NCBI GenBank assembly: GCA_033782935.1
Contig: JAWQEG010002438.1
Span: 406,001-470,000 of the forward strand
Length of the DNA stretch: 64,000 bases
Source of the DNA: Petrolisthes cinctipes
Taxonomy: Eukaryota; Arthropoda; Malacostraca; Decapoda; Porcellanidae
Direction of reading: 5' to 3'
Position numbers and translations under genes: made by a program. Numbering within the stretch: position 1 is the first letter of the stretch; each line of letters begins with the position of its first letter. Shown in pieces: positions 20,504 to 32,183 of the stretch. A model generated the notes under the pieces. The model had not been told where the DNA came from and ran no database searches. It worked only from the letters and a program-made list of their open reading frames with translations.

Positions 20504-22612
20504 TCACCTTTTCTCGATAGGCTTTTTAATGTTCACCAAAGTTTCTGATATTGTGGCTATATTTTCTGCAAGATCCATCAAAATATCCCTTATAGTCTTA
20601 TGGACAACTAGTATATCTGGAGGTAGCGTAGCTTCCAGATGAGCTGTCACACCTCCAGCTGACCTAGAGGAAGGGTGACTTGAGGCTACAGAGCTGTGGT
20701 ACGAATGCTCCTCACTTGGTGGTAGGTTCTACCAGCTTCGGCAAGCTGTCGCCAGTCAAAACCTCACAGTCTTCCACTGTAACTGGCCCGAAGTCCTGCC
20801 AACTTGGCCCAGGTCTAGGTGAAGGGGCCGTTGATGGCAGTCCTGGGTCATCCACATCACCTTATTATGAAATTATGAAAATTAGCAACTTTTATATAAT
20901 TTTAGAGAAATATTAAGGATTATCGTTATGAATTAAAATTGTAAAGTCACTCTTAAAGAAAGCAGTATATAATTAGTCATACATATAAGTACAGCAGCAG
21001 TACTGCAATTTTTACTTGGTTAAAGTACTCATATGATACATATGGAATCCAACAAAGCATCACAAATTTAGTTTTGATTAACATGGCTCCAATTTTTACG
21101 ACTACATGAACTGCTAACAGGAGTTATTTATATGATACACAAAATGTATAAATCACTATGTACTTGACTCCTGTATATTGGGTCATCACTGTACATGTAC
21201 CGTATTTACTGAAGGTATGGATATATGAGAACATCTTGTATATTTGTTCCTAGGACTAAGGCCTTATGATTTGCACTGTTTAACTTTGAATGGAATGGAG
21301 AGGTAATGCTGCTCAAAATGTATGTTTTATATATATAAACTCTCAATGTAATTACTTCACATAGTGCCAATGAGGGAAGATTTCCATATTACTAGCCTAG
21401 ATGAACAGCAGGATATTTTTTACTGTTATATACTGTACATACTGCCTGGGTCTTGGAGTCCACAGAAATACCCGACACTTGCACTTCTTTAATGACTTGA
21501 GCCATAGCCTCTTCTATGTGGGTGAATGTCTTTGTGTCACTAGTGTCACCACCTGAAATATAACGAAAAATGGTACATAATTCAATAACAAAGCAGAACC
21601 AAGCAGAATAAATTACAATACCTGGTTATCATATTTAAATGGTACTGTATCTAAATCAGGCAATGGACACTCCCCCCCCCCCCCATCCTTCAACCCATGT
21701 GTGCCCATGCCAACAGCCGAATCCACAATATAAATAATGCTTATATATTTTAGGTAAATATTGAATGAATTACCGTTATTGGGTACGGTTTTTCTACCTT
21801 CATTACCTACTTATTTAGATCATTCTAAGACTATTTTCTTCTATGGCATTTCCTCTGCAAATGCCCCATTTCCAAGATATTCAAATGGGGCATTTTGAAA
21901 TTAGCCTGACCTTACCTAACCTAACCTAGACCGCATCAGACTACCGGGACCTAACCTGGGCAGACTACCGGGACCTAACCTGGACAAACTACTGGAAAAT
22001 AACCGTGGTAAAGTACAGGAAATGACAGGGTCAAAATACTGGGACCTAGCCGGATCTGGCAACACTGCTACAAAACGGTAATTCTTTCAATAAATACCAT
22101 ATTTTATTTCCTTGATCTGTCTTTCAATAAAACTGTTTGAAGTCTTAGTTATTATATTGCACTTGCCAGATTTCACTACATATGGTATATTTCTGCCTGT
22201 TACTTGGTAATGGCAATCAATTGTACAGATTTTGAGATTAATATAGAAACTACTGTAGGTAGGTGTAAAGGAAATATAACAGTGACAGTAGAAGTTAAAA
22301 GAATATAATGTCCTCCCAGTCAATGTCTTTGATTTATTTTCATGACCACCAGCTACCAGTAAACTATTTGTATCATGCTGTTCTTGATTTATAGTACGTA
22401 ACTAACCTATCTTAAACTAAACTAGCCAAACCTAACCTAACCAAAAATCTATATACAATATACCAGTGATTGGCATGATATTAAAAATATGCCCGGGGGG
22501 CAGCTGCCTTATCTCCACTGTTGTGTTAAATGTTTATCAACACAGTATAATAATTCACTTACCTGTCTATTGCTGTTAATTCCTGTCTGATGTAACTTGG
22601 TGACTGTGTCAT
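20504..22612 (-). pseudogene. Myb/SANT-type accessory gene remnant inside the Harbinger-like element
   Basis: Minus-strand exon-like pieces. The first is ATG at 22612 to a donor at 22562 (MTQSPSYIRQELTAIDR, then GTAAGT). The second, 21552-21443, is bounded by TTTCAG and GTATGT and encodes TFTHIEEAMAQVIKEVQVSG. The third, about 20860-20504, has a Pro-rich start and, after a 1-base shift, SEEHSYHSSVASSHPSS followed by LEATLPPDILVVHKTIRDIL and a stop. Ser-rich stretch plus terminal amphipathic helix resemble the C-terminus of Harbinger-associated NAIF1/Myb-SANT proteins. The DNA-binding domain itself was not found and the joins do not keep one frame, so it looks decayed. Confidence 0.4.
21753..22098 (-). 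mobile_element. GGTA-type MITE with perfect 8-bp duplication ATATTTTA
   Basis: GGTAAATATTGAATGAATTA to TAATTCTTTCAATAAATACC, 346 bp, with ATATTTTA at 21745-21752 and 22099-22106. Interior as in the other copies, in reverse orientation. It is nested in the Harbinger-like element, so it is the younger insertion. Confidence 0.95.
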
Positions 22613-23103
22613 CTCTATCAGCTGATGGTGAGACAATGTTTATTTGTTGACATTGTAATACTACGTTATGATTGGCTTACAGTACCAAGGACATATTGTT
22701 TCCTTCATTGTGATTGGCTGAGAGCCAGTCAGCTGGGTGGCGGGATGAACAAAACACACGGAACGAAACGGGCAGCGACGCTCGCTACGAGGCTATCATC
22801 GTGAGCTACGATGGAGGTTATGAAGCTTTGGAGATACCAACTTATGATCCTCGTAAGCCACGATCAAATATGGCGGCTACGAGAGAGTAAAGGTGATCGT
22901 AGCGCCACCAACTTACGATGCTTTGAAGATCCCACCCCTGTACAGTCCAGTGATAATAGAGAGTGTGAAAGAATTTCTGGAAAGGGTATGGTTGAAGAGA
23001 AAATGAGTATATAGGGACGAGCAGGTTGTATAGGATATAGAGAATGAAAGTATGATGTGTATACATGTATTCTTTGGTGCTGTTTTTTGTTTTCTCTCTG
23101 CAG

Positions 23104-23200
23104 AGTCTGCAGAGGAAGACAGTGAGAGAGCGCCGTTGCAAAGGCTACACCCGAACGCGGGTGACTCTCAGTCATCATCATGGTGGTGGTGATCTGGCAA
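23104..23200 (+). other. Candidate exon after a strong splice acceptor
   Basis: GTTTTCTCTCTGCAG ends at 23103. The frame after it reads SAEEDSERAPLQRLHPNAG up to a stop near 23187. It could be the downstream exon of the gene starting at 18205. There is no homology I recognise; support is the acceptor alone. Confidence 0.2.
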
Positions 23201-23919
23201 CACTTGTACACAGACAACAACACCCACGTGACGGGAGGGCTTCGCCGCAGGAGTTAGTCATCACATCTACGCATGCGCGAGTTTTACTGGGCTCGTGATT
23301 GGCTCCCGCTTCTCCGTCTGTGATTGGCTCCAAGTTGTAAACAAACTAGAAGGTAAATATTACATCCGAACACAGTCAACACGCAATCCTGATGATAATT
23401 GCCAACAAATAATTGACAAATCGTGAGATACACCCCAATTCTAAATAAAATAAAAACCATTTGGTGTATACATTAGTCTCTCTGGTATGTGGAGGTGAGG
23501 AACACTTGGTAAATGTGCAGTTTAGAACAATAGCCTAGGCCTATTGAATAGAAATTAATCATTGAGTAATTGACTCTCCTTTTCTTTTTGGTGTGATTGG
23601 ATAATTTTGACCTTTTTGTATGGTAACTTAGATAACTAGATACTGTCCTTTTCCGAGGTAGCCCTCCCTTTATGATAGGGGGAGAGTAGAAAAAAAGTTT
23701 TTGGGTAGGTGAGGGGTGGTTTTATTTATTTTTTTTACCTTCCACATACAGTACTTCAACAGTATGAAACCCCACCGGAAAGAGGGTATGCGGTGGTAAT
23801 TCTGCATCCACCTAGATTTTTCCCACTTTTTTAATGCATCTTTTTACTTGTTCTATTAATTGTTGGCCGGCCACAATACTGTATTGTGATGGAATATATA
23901 ACTTTTTTATTTTTTATCT

Positions 23920-24125
23920 GACTTGGCCTGACCTAACCTCACCTAAATACACCCAAGACAGGTTACTGAAACTTAACCTGTGCAGACTACCAGGACCTAA
24001 CTTGGGCAAACTACCAGTACCTATTACATACAAACTCAATGCTGAGTGCGACTTTACTGGGACCTAACTTAAGCAGAGTACCGGTACCAGAACCAAATCA
24101 GACAGACAACCGGGACTAACCCAGA
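23920..24125 (-). mobile_element. Worn GGTA-type MITE core
   Basis: CTGACCTAACCTCACC, then two repeats of the ACTACCAGGACCTAACTTGGGC type, read like the reverse of the MITE core, but neither terminus is preserved. Confidence 0.45.
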
Positions 24126-24590
24126 CGTTTTTGGTATACTGTATATTTCCCATGTGGAACTCTTATGCAGCTATACTGGTAGGGTTTGCATGGTGAGAGA
24201 AATTGAGAGATTACTTTAGCAATGAAGGCATTAACATTTAATAGTTTACATACTTGTCATACAATGAACTTACATATAGTTGTTTGGAAGATCTTGGCAA
24301 CAGCTGAGATTCTTCTGAGCATGTGTGAGGATGTTCAAGTTAGGTTACCGTTACGCTAAAAGATATTTAGCCATGATAGAGGAAGAATTTTGCACCTAAT
24401 CAGATTTTCTGCAGTGGCCAGGTTTCCCAATTGCTTCCATAAAGTAAGCTTTAATCGTGTAGACTACCCATACTCATATAACTTTACCTTACACTGAAAA
24501 AGAATCATGCAGGAAGGAATAAAACAGTACAGAATCTGATTACTGTATTATTTACAAACTTATCATTACATATATTTTTTCTCTCTGGTA

Positions 24591-24738
24591 CAGTAACATA
24601 CCGCAGTTTTTGAGACACCAGGGCGAACATTATGCCCCTCTAGTCGGGAAGTGTATGAGAGGTTCCAACTTTCATATACTTCCCCACCAGAGGGGCATAT
24701 GTTCACCCGGGTGTCTCAGAAATTGCGGTATGTGACTG
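24591..24738. mobile_element. 148-bp palindromic TA-flanked MITE
   Basis: CAGTAACATACCGCAG and TGCGGTATGTGACTG are inverted ends, TA on both sides (24589-24590, 24739-24740). The whole element nearly folds on itself: GAGACACCAGGGCGAACAT pairs with ATGTTCACCCGGGTGTCTC, and GGGAAGTGTATGAGAG with CTTTCATATACTTCCC. A second copy is at 28779-28924. Confidence 0.85.
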
Positions 24739-24905
24739 TACATACTGTACCCAGTCAATAAAGAGGACTCCTTACCACAAATTAAATTTTTCATCTCCTC
24801 AAGTATTTACTGTACAGTACCGGTATTAATTATATAATGTATATCTGTTACAGTCAGACTGAAACTAGTCATATATATACGGTATGTACCTTATGTGAAA
24901 TAATT

Positions 24906-25170
24906 GGTTTACCCAGTCAGGATAGGAGAGATTAGGTTATGTTAGGTCATTCATGACAGCTAAACAAACCTAACCGAATCTGTCCCAGCTGACTGAGTAA
25001 ACCAGACATTCCATAGACTTAATCAAATTTAGGTTTGGTTTGGTTAGCTTTTGTGAAATTATAAAACATATTACTGTCCTTATCTAACCTTACCATCCTA
25101 GCCCAACCCAATCAAACCAAATCTTACCTAACCAAACATAACCTGAATTGAGTAAATCATTCATTTCACA
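24906..25170. other. Inverted GGTTTACCCAGTCAG words and CTAACC-rich text
   Basis: GGTTTACCCAGTCAGG at 24906 is matched by CTGACTGAGTAAACC at about 24991. From 25010 to 25165 the DNA holds many CTAACC/CCAAACC words. It may be one more degenerate foldback element. It ends just before the stop of the MULE/SWIM gene. Confidence 0.4.
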
Positions 25171-27299
25171 GTTTAATTAAACCAATGTTCTTAAATCTGG
25201 CCCCTTAAAAATTAATAAGAATGTTCATATTCAATATCTCCCTTAGACACAACAGGAACAGATATATAACCTTGATGCCTTGTTAAGGACTCCCCAATTT
25301 CAAGCCTTGCCTTAGTACTAGGCTTTCTAAATCTGGCCCCTTCATCCGTTTGTTTTCTCTTTTTCTTTGTGGAATATATCCTATCTTGTTTTACACAATT
25401 TGTGTTGCTTGGCTCTTTTATAGTGTTCACATCCACAGGAAAACTAGTGATATTCCCTAGGAGTTGTGTGGCTGCATCCATTACAGCTATAGCTTTTGTT
25501 AAAAGACTATCTACAGACTTCACAACTTGGAGGTCTTTTATATCTTTATACTTTGGCACTAGAGTCAACACAGTTTTGTTTGTCAGTTTCTCTACCTCTT
25601 CTTCTAATGCTGATTTACTACCTGTACCTGACACTGCACCACAAACTACATCATGGAGAATTTCTATTTCTTTACCTGCATCTTTTGGTTTGGTTAGTTT
25701 ATATTTGTTTAGCCTGAAGTCTACAACAGCATGTATATGATTACAGATATTTCTTCTATCATCATTGTCCTCACATGAACAACTATACATGCATTTACAT
25801 ACATTACAATAGGGACACCTCTCTCTACAGGTCTCACATGTCTTGACTACATACTGTTTATTCACATACGAGGCTGAATGCACCAGAAATAATACACCTT
25901 GATCCTTCTGAATCACCTCCAGATCTTTCCCTTGTCTATGGCGCTCTGTAAAGTGAGGCTTGTTTCTCCTTACTGTTCTATTTTTTAGCAGGTTAATCAT
26001 CCTTGAGTACAATTTGTCATTCACCATTTTTTCTAGGACTAATATTGTATGATCTAGTCTTTTAACCTTCTTTCCATCTAAATAAATGTATTTCAACAAC
26101 TTATGCATGCTCTCCAAGTGGTTATTTGTGGTGATGGTCACGTTACTTCGGTAACATTTGGGCCACAGTTTAACCCTGTCTTCTACTAAATAGCATTTCC
26201 TGAAGTACTCGTAAAAGGCACTGAACCCAGCCTGCTCTAAGTATTATAGGAAACCCTGGCACTTCTGGTTGAATATTTGTTCACCTGGCTCATCCATGAG
26301 AGCTCTATCCATCTGGTAGATAACTGCTTTTTCAGATGTTGGTGCAGTTATTTTAGAAGCTATACTCTTTCTAAAGGTTCTGTCAGTATGCCAACTGCAG
26401 TTTAAGAAGGCAGGAGCTCCTACTTCACTCATGGCTACCTTCCATGCATTTCTAAATATAGGATCATCATCACTCATAAAAGTGTTTGCATTGAGTGGGC
26501 CAACACGTTCTCTCAGCTTAACTAAAAAAAGCTTTAACTATCTCATCATTGACAGTACTGCTAATCAAAAAAGCTACTGAAAATCCATTATTACAATCAT
26601 TTACTATCATTAAAGTTGTAAGCTGTTAGCCTGCGTATTGACTAATACAGTGAGTGGAATCCATGCACACTTGAAGTGTTTCCGTGTTGGTCAGATGGTT
26701 TAAGAACCAAAATTCTTGACCCTGCTTCATAAATCCTAAAGCTAATTCTTTTTTATCTATATTTGGGTTCTCTGAATCTATTACTCCTTGGTCTTTAAAA
26801 AACAGTAACTCATTAGCCTCCTTCAGCTCCTGTACAATGAAGCGTACACTTATGCTATCCTCAGGATGTCGGGACTGGATCTGGTGGAGTCCATAGTCTC
26901 TGGCAACATTTAGAATGTCTTGCTTTTCCAGAATTGATGCACGACTTCCTCCTGAAGTTTCTCGTACTCTGTCCAATATCTTGTTGTAGGAAATGCCTTG
27001 AGTAATCATCCCTGTCAGAAAATAATAGTACTTTAGACCTCAAAAATTATGAAAAGTATATATTAAGCATGATACTGTACAGCTCCGAACAGATCAAGGG
27101 TCCACACCCCATTTGAGTTTAACATCGATTATTTTTAAGGAAATGCATATTTAGAAGAAAAAATCCTGGTAAATAGCTTAATGAATTTGTTGACAAATAT
27201 GATTATTAAAAAAGTTAGAACATTATACCGTCTTCTGCCGAAAAAAAAAAAACAACAGCTGGGCTTGGGAGAAGGTGATAAATGGGGTGGACTACAAGC

Positions 27300-27440
27300 A
27301 CGAGGGATTTGATTGATATTAGGTGGTGCAACAACGAGGTCAATTAGCACCCCTTCTTTGGGGCCGAAGGGGCTCCAAAACCCTTAAAGTATTGCCCACA
27401 TCATTACAGCAATACACCCCTACGGGGTAAGCATGAGGGA
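27300..27440 (+). repeat. SINE-like repeat, copy 1
   Basis: TTGATTGATATTAGGTGGTG, CAACAACGAGGTCAATTAGC and CCCTTAAAGTATTGCC with CCCCTACGGGG match a second copy at 45055-45270. No coding sequence. Dispersed short size suggests a SINE, but no tRNA-like promoter boxes are clear. Confidence 0.5.
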
Positions 27441-27701
27441 TAAAAGGAATACAGGGATAGCTGTCTAATATCCAAAGGATAATATATATTCAGTAGCCTA
27501 TCCCACTACGATGGTGAACAAAAGACAGTGCCTTTATTTAAAGGATATAATGTAACAGATATTCTAATTATATTTGTTTGTTATTACTTTTCAACTAATC
27601 ACCTTCATTTTTCTTACCCTCTTCCCCCTCACCCTCGCCTCAAATCATCATATTTCTTCTCTCCTATATCCACCTACGTTAATGCAGTATGCACTTCTTT
27701 A

Positions 27702-28125
27702 AACCAGCAGGGTTCTTCAAACTACGTGTCCCGAATTCCTCCAAACTGGGTCGCAGGCTCACAAAAAATAAATACACAAATAAAATAGAATAATAATGTT
27801 TGTGACAATAAAATAAATATGAAGTTCATACATGAATCCACCTAACATATTTTTATAATCAAATATTCATATACTTAATTATCAATAAAACAAAACCATT
27901 GCACAAATATTAGCCTTCTTGAGAGAGAGAGAGGGATAGGTGAGGCAGTGTTTATAATTCTGGTTAGAATGCCTTTTAATCATAAATATTACGTTTCAGT
28001 TTCTGGCCTTGTATTTTTTTAGGTTGATAGTTCTGGTCATTTGTAAAATATCTTTCTGTATGGGTCGCGACAATGATGTCATAGTAAAAACTGGGTCACG
28101 ACTGAAAAAGTTTGAAGAACCCTGC
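27702..28125. mobile_element. hAT-like MITE
   Basis: AGCAGGGTTCTTCAAACT and AGTTTGAAGAACCCTGCT are a perfect 18-bp inverted pair resembling hAT termini (CAGnGGTTCTCAAACT type). GGGTCGCRACAA and CTGGGTCGC words repeat subterminally. The expected 8-bp duplication is not convincing. Confidence 0.6.
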
Positions 28126-28778
28126 TTTATACTATTGGTGATTCGATACCGTTCACAGTGTATGCTTCATTCATTTCTCCTGACACACGTCCTCTCTACC
28201 TGATCATTCATTACTCTCCTATATAGCTCCGCCCACATTTCTCTCCTCCTCTCCCACTAACATCCCCCCTCCCTCCACCTGCAAATGTTGCCAGATCTGA
28301 CGAGGCCCAAACCAAGTCGCTGATGGATGGGGTGTGGACCCTTGATCTGTCCGGAGCTGTACATGGCTTTTTTTATATGGTCTGGTGCAGGCTTGAATCT
28401 GCATTACAATGATCTGTAAATGATAGCAGGCAGGCAGTGTGTATCCATAAGTTCTAAGGAAAGCAGCAGAGAGAGACAAGTATAGTATAGTGATCTGAGC
28501 AACACCAAAACATGCCACTTAAATATGAAAGAAGAATTCAAAATGCTCTCAAGAGTAGGTACTGTACAGAAAAGCCAGAACACCCACTACACTACATGGC
28601 AGAAACCCGTCACATGCCTAGGAATGTCAAGACAGCACACAAGTTTTATGCACATAGTTTATAAAACCTACCAACAGACAGTATGTTCAGATACACTGAA
28701 CTGGATGTGATGAATGGATCTTGGGCTAAAAACAAAACAATGAAAAATATTATGCTCAAATACTATTATGGTATGGTA

Positions 28779-28924
28779 CAGTCAAATACCACACATTCTG
28801 GGACACCCCAGCGAACATATGCCTTTCTGGTCGGGAAGTGTATGGGAGTTTGAACTCTCATACACTTTCCAACAAGAAGGGCATATGTTTGCCAGGGTGT
28901 CTCAGAAACTGTGGTATCTGACTG
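28779..28924. mobile_element. 146-bp palindromic TA-flanked MITE, second copy
   Basis: Same family as 24591-24738: CAGTCAAATACCACACATTC and the inverted CTGTGGTATCTGACTG, TA at 28777-28778 and 28925-28926, foldback stem with GGACACCCCAGCGAACATAT. Confidence 0.85.
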
Positions 28925-30104
28925 TACATATACTATGTACCAGTATGTATAACTATAAAATATATTCTTGGCCCCATATTGCACAGAAATTATGTCATGG
29001 GGTGCCCAAGCAGAGGGACATCCTCGGCAATCTTTAAAAATATGTATATGTATTAACATTTTTACACAATAATAAGAATAAACATATAACATTGCTTGTT
29101 ACTTTAGTGTACAAGGAGAAAAAATTAGTATGGTACTGTACCTGCAACTTTATCCTTCTCACATTTGGGCAGCTTCATGTGAACCAGATTAGGTAAATCA
29201 AGGTTGTGACTGTAGTGGTCGAGAAAGTATACAACTTTAAAAGTCCCACGTATTATTTCAACTTCAATTGAAGATGTGCAGAAGAAGCCTAACTTGCAGG
29301 TACCTGTAAACAAACATGCAGTAATAGATTATGTTCCTTGCCTTAGGAATACCTTGTGAAGCACAAACAGGATACCAGTAACTAGATATTTTTCAACTGC
29401 ATGATACTGGCAAACAAAAGGGGGATACAGTATATGAGCTCTAACTACATAATATATAAAACATTAGTAAAAAAATACAAGCTGCTTCATCTATGAAGTC
29501 ACAAAAGGGCAGGTGTTTGAACACAATGATACAATCTTTTATGCTTCGTGGACCTCTTCCATTCATTTAAATACTCTGTGGACCTCTTGGTAGAGGATCA
29601 TAATTACCAGATGACATGTCGTTTTCTGAAGGAAGCATTTTAATATACCGGTATATATACAGTACTGTACAAATTATCATGAGACTGTGAGATGTAATCA
29701 GCCTGGGAAAACTAGAGACATAAGCCTTACCGACAGCGTAATTATACAGTACTGTACAGCAACTATGAATATTAAGCAACTGAGGAGGAAGAGAGAAAAC
29801 TGTACATCTTTAAAGTTTCTGTCACATGGACCCTTTGGTATGTTTGGTATGTTTCTACCTTGACTCTTTGGAGCACATTTACTTCCTTCAGGACTGGATA
29901 ACCTCTCTTTGCCAGATCTTCGACAATAATATGTTTTTGCTCTCCCAAGAGTGGTCTTCTTTGATCCTCTGTGAAGGGTGTAATTAACTCCAACATCAGC
30001 CTCCAACCGGTTTTTCCATTCCATGAATTCTGTAAAGATAGAAAAACATTGGTTGGCCTTCAAAAATGAGTAGAAATTGAAAGGTTAAGAATTTGCAAGA
30101 GCAA

Positions 30105-30320
30105 GTCATCGATCGATCTATCTATCTATTGCCAGAAGCCTCAATCCCCGAAGGGGTGGCAGCAAATGAATCGCCTCCACGCACTTCTGTCCCCTGTCAA
30201 CTAGCATCCCTCCTCCCACCCAACGCCACTCTCACTCATATACCTCTTAACTCCATCCTTCCACCTCACTCTTGGTCTGCCTCTTCCTCTCTGTCCTTCC
30301 ACCTCACTCTCGTAACTTAA
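30105..30320 (-). pseudogene. 3' tip of an RTE-like retrotransposon
   Basis: Minus-strand reading gives GRPRVRWKDGVKRYMSESG and DRSAWRRF, the C-terminal signature of RTE-type polymerases, ending in an (ATAG/ATCG)n tail at 30107-30127. It differs from the family at 31.5-36.4 kb, so it is a second RTE-like family. Confidence 0.65.
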
Positions 30321-30661
30321 TGTTGAAGTATTTGTGTAAGCATTTGCACAAAATGATTACAACAGAATGCTATATATAATTCAAATCAAACTTAACCTAA
30401 CCTGATATTCGGAGTCAGTCAAGTCATTCATAATATCCGGTTAATAATTCTGTAACATACATTTCCCACTCCAATCTCCTACAAAAAATGAGAATTAAAG
30501 ACACTTCCTGGATGTTTTGCCCACTGCATATACTGGTAATTCAATACCAGTAATAATCAATATTACCTAACCACACCTGATCAAACCTAACACAATAACT
30601 TCGGTAAATGATAAAAATGTACAGGTGAGACTATATTATCTTTGCTTTTTTTTTCAATATA

Positions 30662-31329
30662 CAGTTAAACCTCGACGTAACGGACCCCGATGCAACGGAT
30701 TTTGGATGCAACGGACACAATCCACTGGAGAAAATTTTTAAAAATTTGTCTGAATTTTGGGTTCGAATGTTTAAAACTCCCGCTCGGGTGAAACGTACCG
30801 AGACCATTACTTGAGTTTTTGTCCGCTTGGCGGTGCGGGTGTTTTGTTTTGTTTACAAGCGTGGGTTTGACTGGTTATGTTTCGCTACATATCTCTTGTT
30901 TTCATTATATTTTGCAGTGTTGCATTATTTGTTTGGTCCCCTGTGTTCTACATTATCACTATGGCACCTATAGAGAAAAGAAAGTGTGTGAATCTGAGCA
31001 TTGCTGATAAATTAGAACTTATTAAGAAGTTAGAAGCTGGTGTTTCTGTGTCACGTGTCTGAAATTTACGGCGTAAATAACATTTTTCTCTTTATTTTTT
31101 CTCCATTATATTTATTACATTATACAGTAGGTACATTATTTACACATCATTACATACCTATTTATGTATATATATCTGTATTTTGGGTTAATTTTTGTAC
31201 ATACCTTTTTTTTTTTTTTTTCTTCTTTCTTCGTACCCCCCCCCCCTAAAAATTCTTCGCTGTAACGGACTATCGGCTTTAACGGACACCCTCTCCCCCG
31301 AATTAGTCCGTTAGATCGAGGTTTAACTG
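30662..31329 (+). mobile_element. Tigger/pogo-like element with transposase N-terminus
   Basis: CAGTTAAACCTCGACGTAAC and the inverted right end GATCGAGGTTTAACTG are flanked by TA (30660-30661, 31330-31331). CAGTTAAACCTCG is a classical Tigger-type terminus. At 30961 an ATG starts MAPIEKRKCVNLSIADKLE, the helix-turn-helix (Psq/CENP-B-like) head of Tigger transposases. The frame breaks after VSVSR by loss of 2 bases and the rest of the enzyme is deleted, so it is non-autonomous. Confidence 0.85.
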
Positions 31330-31374
31330 TACAGTATGATGTTCACATCACTGGGTCAATAGACACCCTACAGA

Positions 31375-31512
31375 TCCATCATCAACAGTCAACTCCATGG
31401 ATATCCTTGCATATGATGGCGTGGTGCCAATACAATGACTTCACAGACAAATTATAGAGTCATCGTATCGGTACCGCACCATCAACACCATGAATATTAT
31501 TGTATATGGGCC
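31375..31512. mobile_element. Foldback element, GGTACCGGTACGATG type
   Basis: GATGGCGTGGTGCCAATACA faces CATCGTATCGGTACCGCACC, followed by ATCAACACCATGAATATT and GTATATGGGCCACTGG. Same design as 59551-59690. Confidence 0.65.
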
Positions 31513-31519
31513 ACTGGTT

Positions 31520-32183
31520 GATTCTATCTATAGCTCTGATGCCTCACTCTCTCCGGGAACTCCCCCCCAAGGGGGTGGCCATGGCAGAAGTGCCTCCAGT
31601 TTTCTCTGTTCCAACACTCCCTCCTTACTTGGTCAGGCCCTACTCTGCCCCTCACGTTTCTCTCCCTTACATACTCTTCCACTCTGTTCTGCCATCTAAC
31701 CGGAGGTCTGCCTCTCACACCAGGTCCCACAACTTCACTTCCATACACCTACTTTACAAACTCCTCACCTTACATTCTCTCTACATGTCCAAACCACCTC
31801 AGTGTATTACGCTTCACTCTCTCAACCACTCCACACTCGATACCAATTGCCTTCTCACTCATACCACATCTCTCATACACACTCTCATTACTCTCTCCAT
31901 CCCACCTAGTAAGTCAACATGCAACTCTCAAGTAACTCATTTCCACAGCACCTATTCTAGACTGTTAAGCCCTACCTGTAGGCAGGATTATACTATTTCG
32001 TAGTCCCCTTTCCACTTCCATACTCACACTTCAACCCTTCATAATCCTCCCCAGTTAATCTATGACCTGTCTACCCCTCACTGCTCTCTCCCTAATTTCT
32101 CCTTCCATACTTCCATATTTACATATTGTAGAACTGTACCCAGGTACTTAAACTCCTTCACTTCCTCCATCCTCTCACCTATC
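31520..32183 (-). pseudogene. RTE-like retrotransposon copy B, 3' part
   Basis: Minus strand, from GERMEEVKEF to the RTE-like C-terminus (RGRPPVRWQNRVEEYVRERN, HFCHGHPLGGEFPER) and a short ATAGATAGA tail at 31520-31530. Several frameshifts. Its upstream half is at 35626-36440; the two are separated by the full-length copy A. Confidence 0.85.

Larger units (their letters stand above)
18816..22939. mobile_element. Harbinger-like DNA transposon, ~4.1 kb, non-autonomous or decayed
   Basis: CAGGGGTGGGATCTTCAAAG at the left is perfectly inverted at the right end (CTTTGAAGATCCCACCCCTG); the repeat covers at least 28 bp. Subterminal copies of ATCTTCAAAGC.TCGTAA occur again near 18905 and, inverted, near 22820. 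TTCAAAGCATC-type termini and a Myb-type accessory gene are both typical of PIF/Harbinger elements. No Harbinger nuclease ORF is visible: 19010-20500 is AT-rich and empty. A GGTA-type MITE (21753-22098) is nested inside. Target duplication is unclear. Confidence 0.7.
27080..28359. mobile_element. TA-flanked mariner-type element, 1.28 kb, in the MULE/SWIM intron
   Basis: CAGCTCCGAACAGATCAAGG with GTCCACACCCCAT is inverted at the right end (33 bp, one mismatch) and TA flanks both sides (27078-27079, 28360-28361). No transposase is visible. Two other repeats are nested within: a SINE-like piece at 27300-27440 and a hAT-like MITE at 27702-28125. Confidence 0.8.
25212..30029 (-). pseudogene. MULE-type transposase gene with SWIM zinc finger, three visible exons
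   Basis: Exons 30029-29859, 29303-29142 and 27011-25212, each bounded by AG/GT, join in phase 1 at both junctions. Exon one codes for EWKNRLEADVGVNYTLHRGS and exon two for IRGTFKVVYFLDHYSHNLDL, together a FAR1-like DNA-binding start. The last exon has NVARDYGLHQIQSRHPEDS, the catalytic VCMDSTHCISQYAG (first Asp), MSDDDPIFRNAWK with CSWHTDR (second Asp and Cys-x2-His), TNNHLESMHKLLKY, and a SWIM-type finger CSCEDNDDRRNICNHIH. Breaks: TAA after ISQYAG (26634), an extra base in a 7-T run (about 26526), and TAA after QGFL (26243). An upstream exon is required but not found. It may be a domesticated gene with errors or an old transposon. It shares strand with BBS1 and may lie in its intron. Confidence 0.75.

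Noticed and set aside
28520..28710. Small ORFs around 28.5-29.1 kb
   Set aside because: No motif, no splice or promoter context; they overlap a palindromic MITE.
29124..29313. Further BBS1 exons downstream of the RTE nest
   Set aside because: The minus-strand exons at 29-30 kb join in phase with the MULE/SWIM last exon and match that family, not BBS1.
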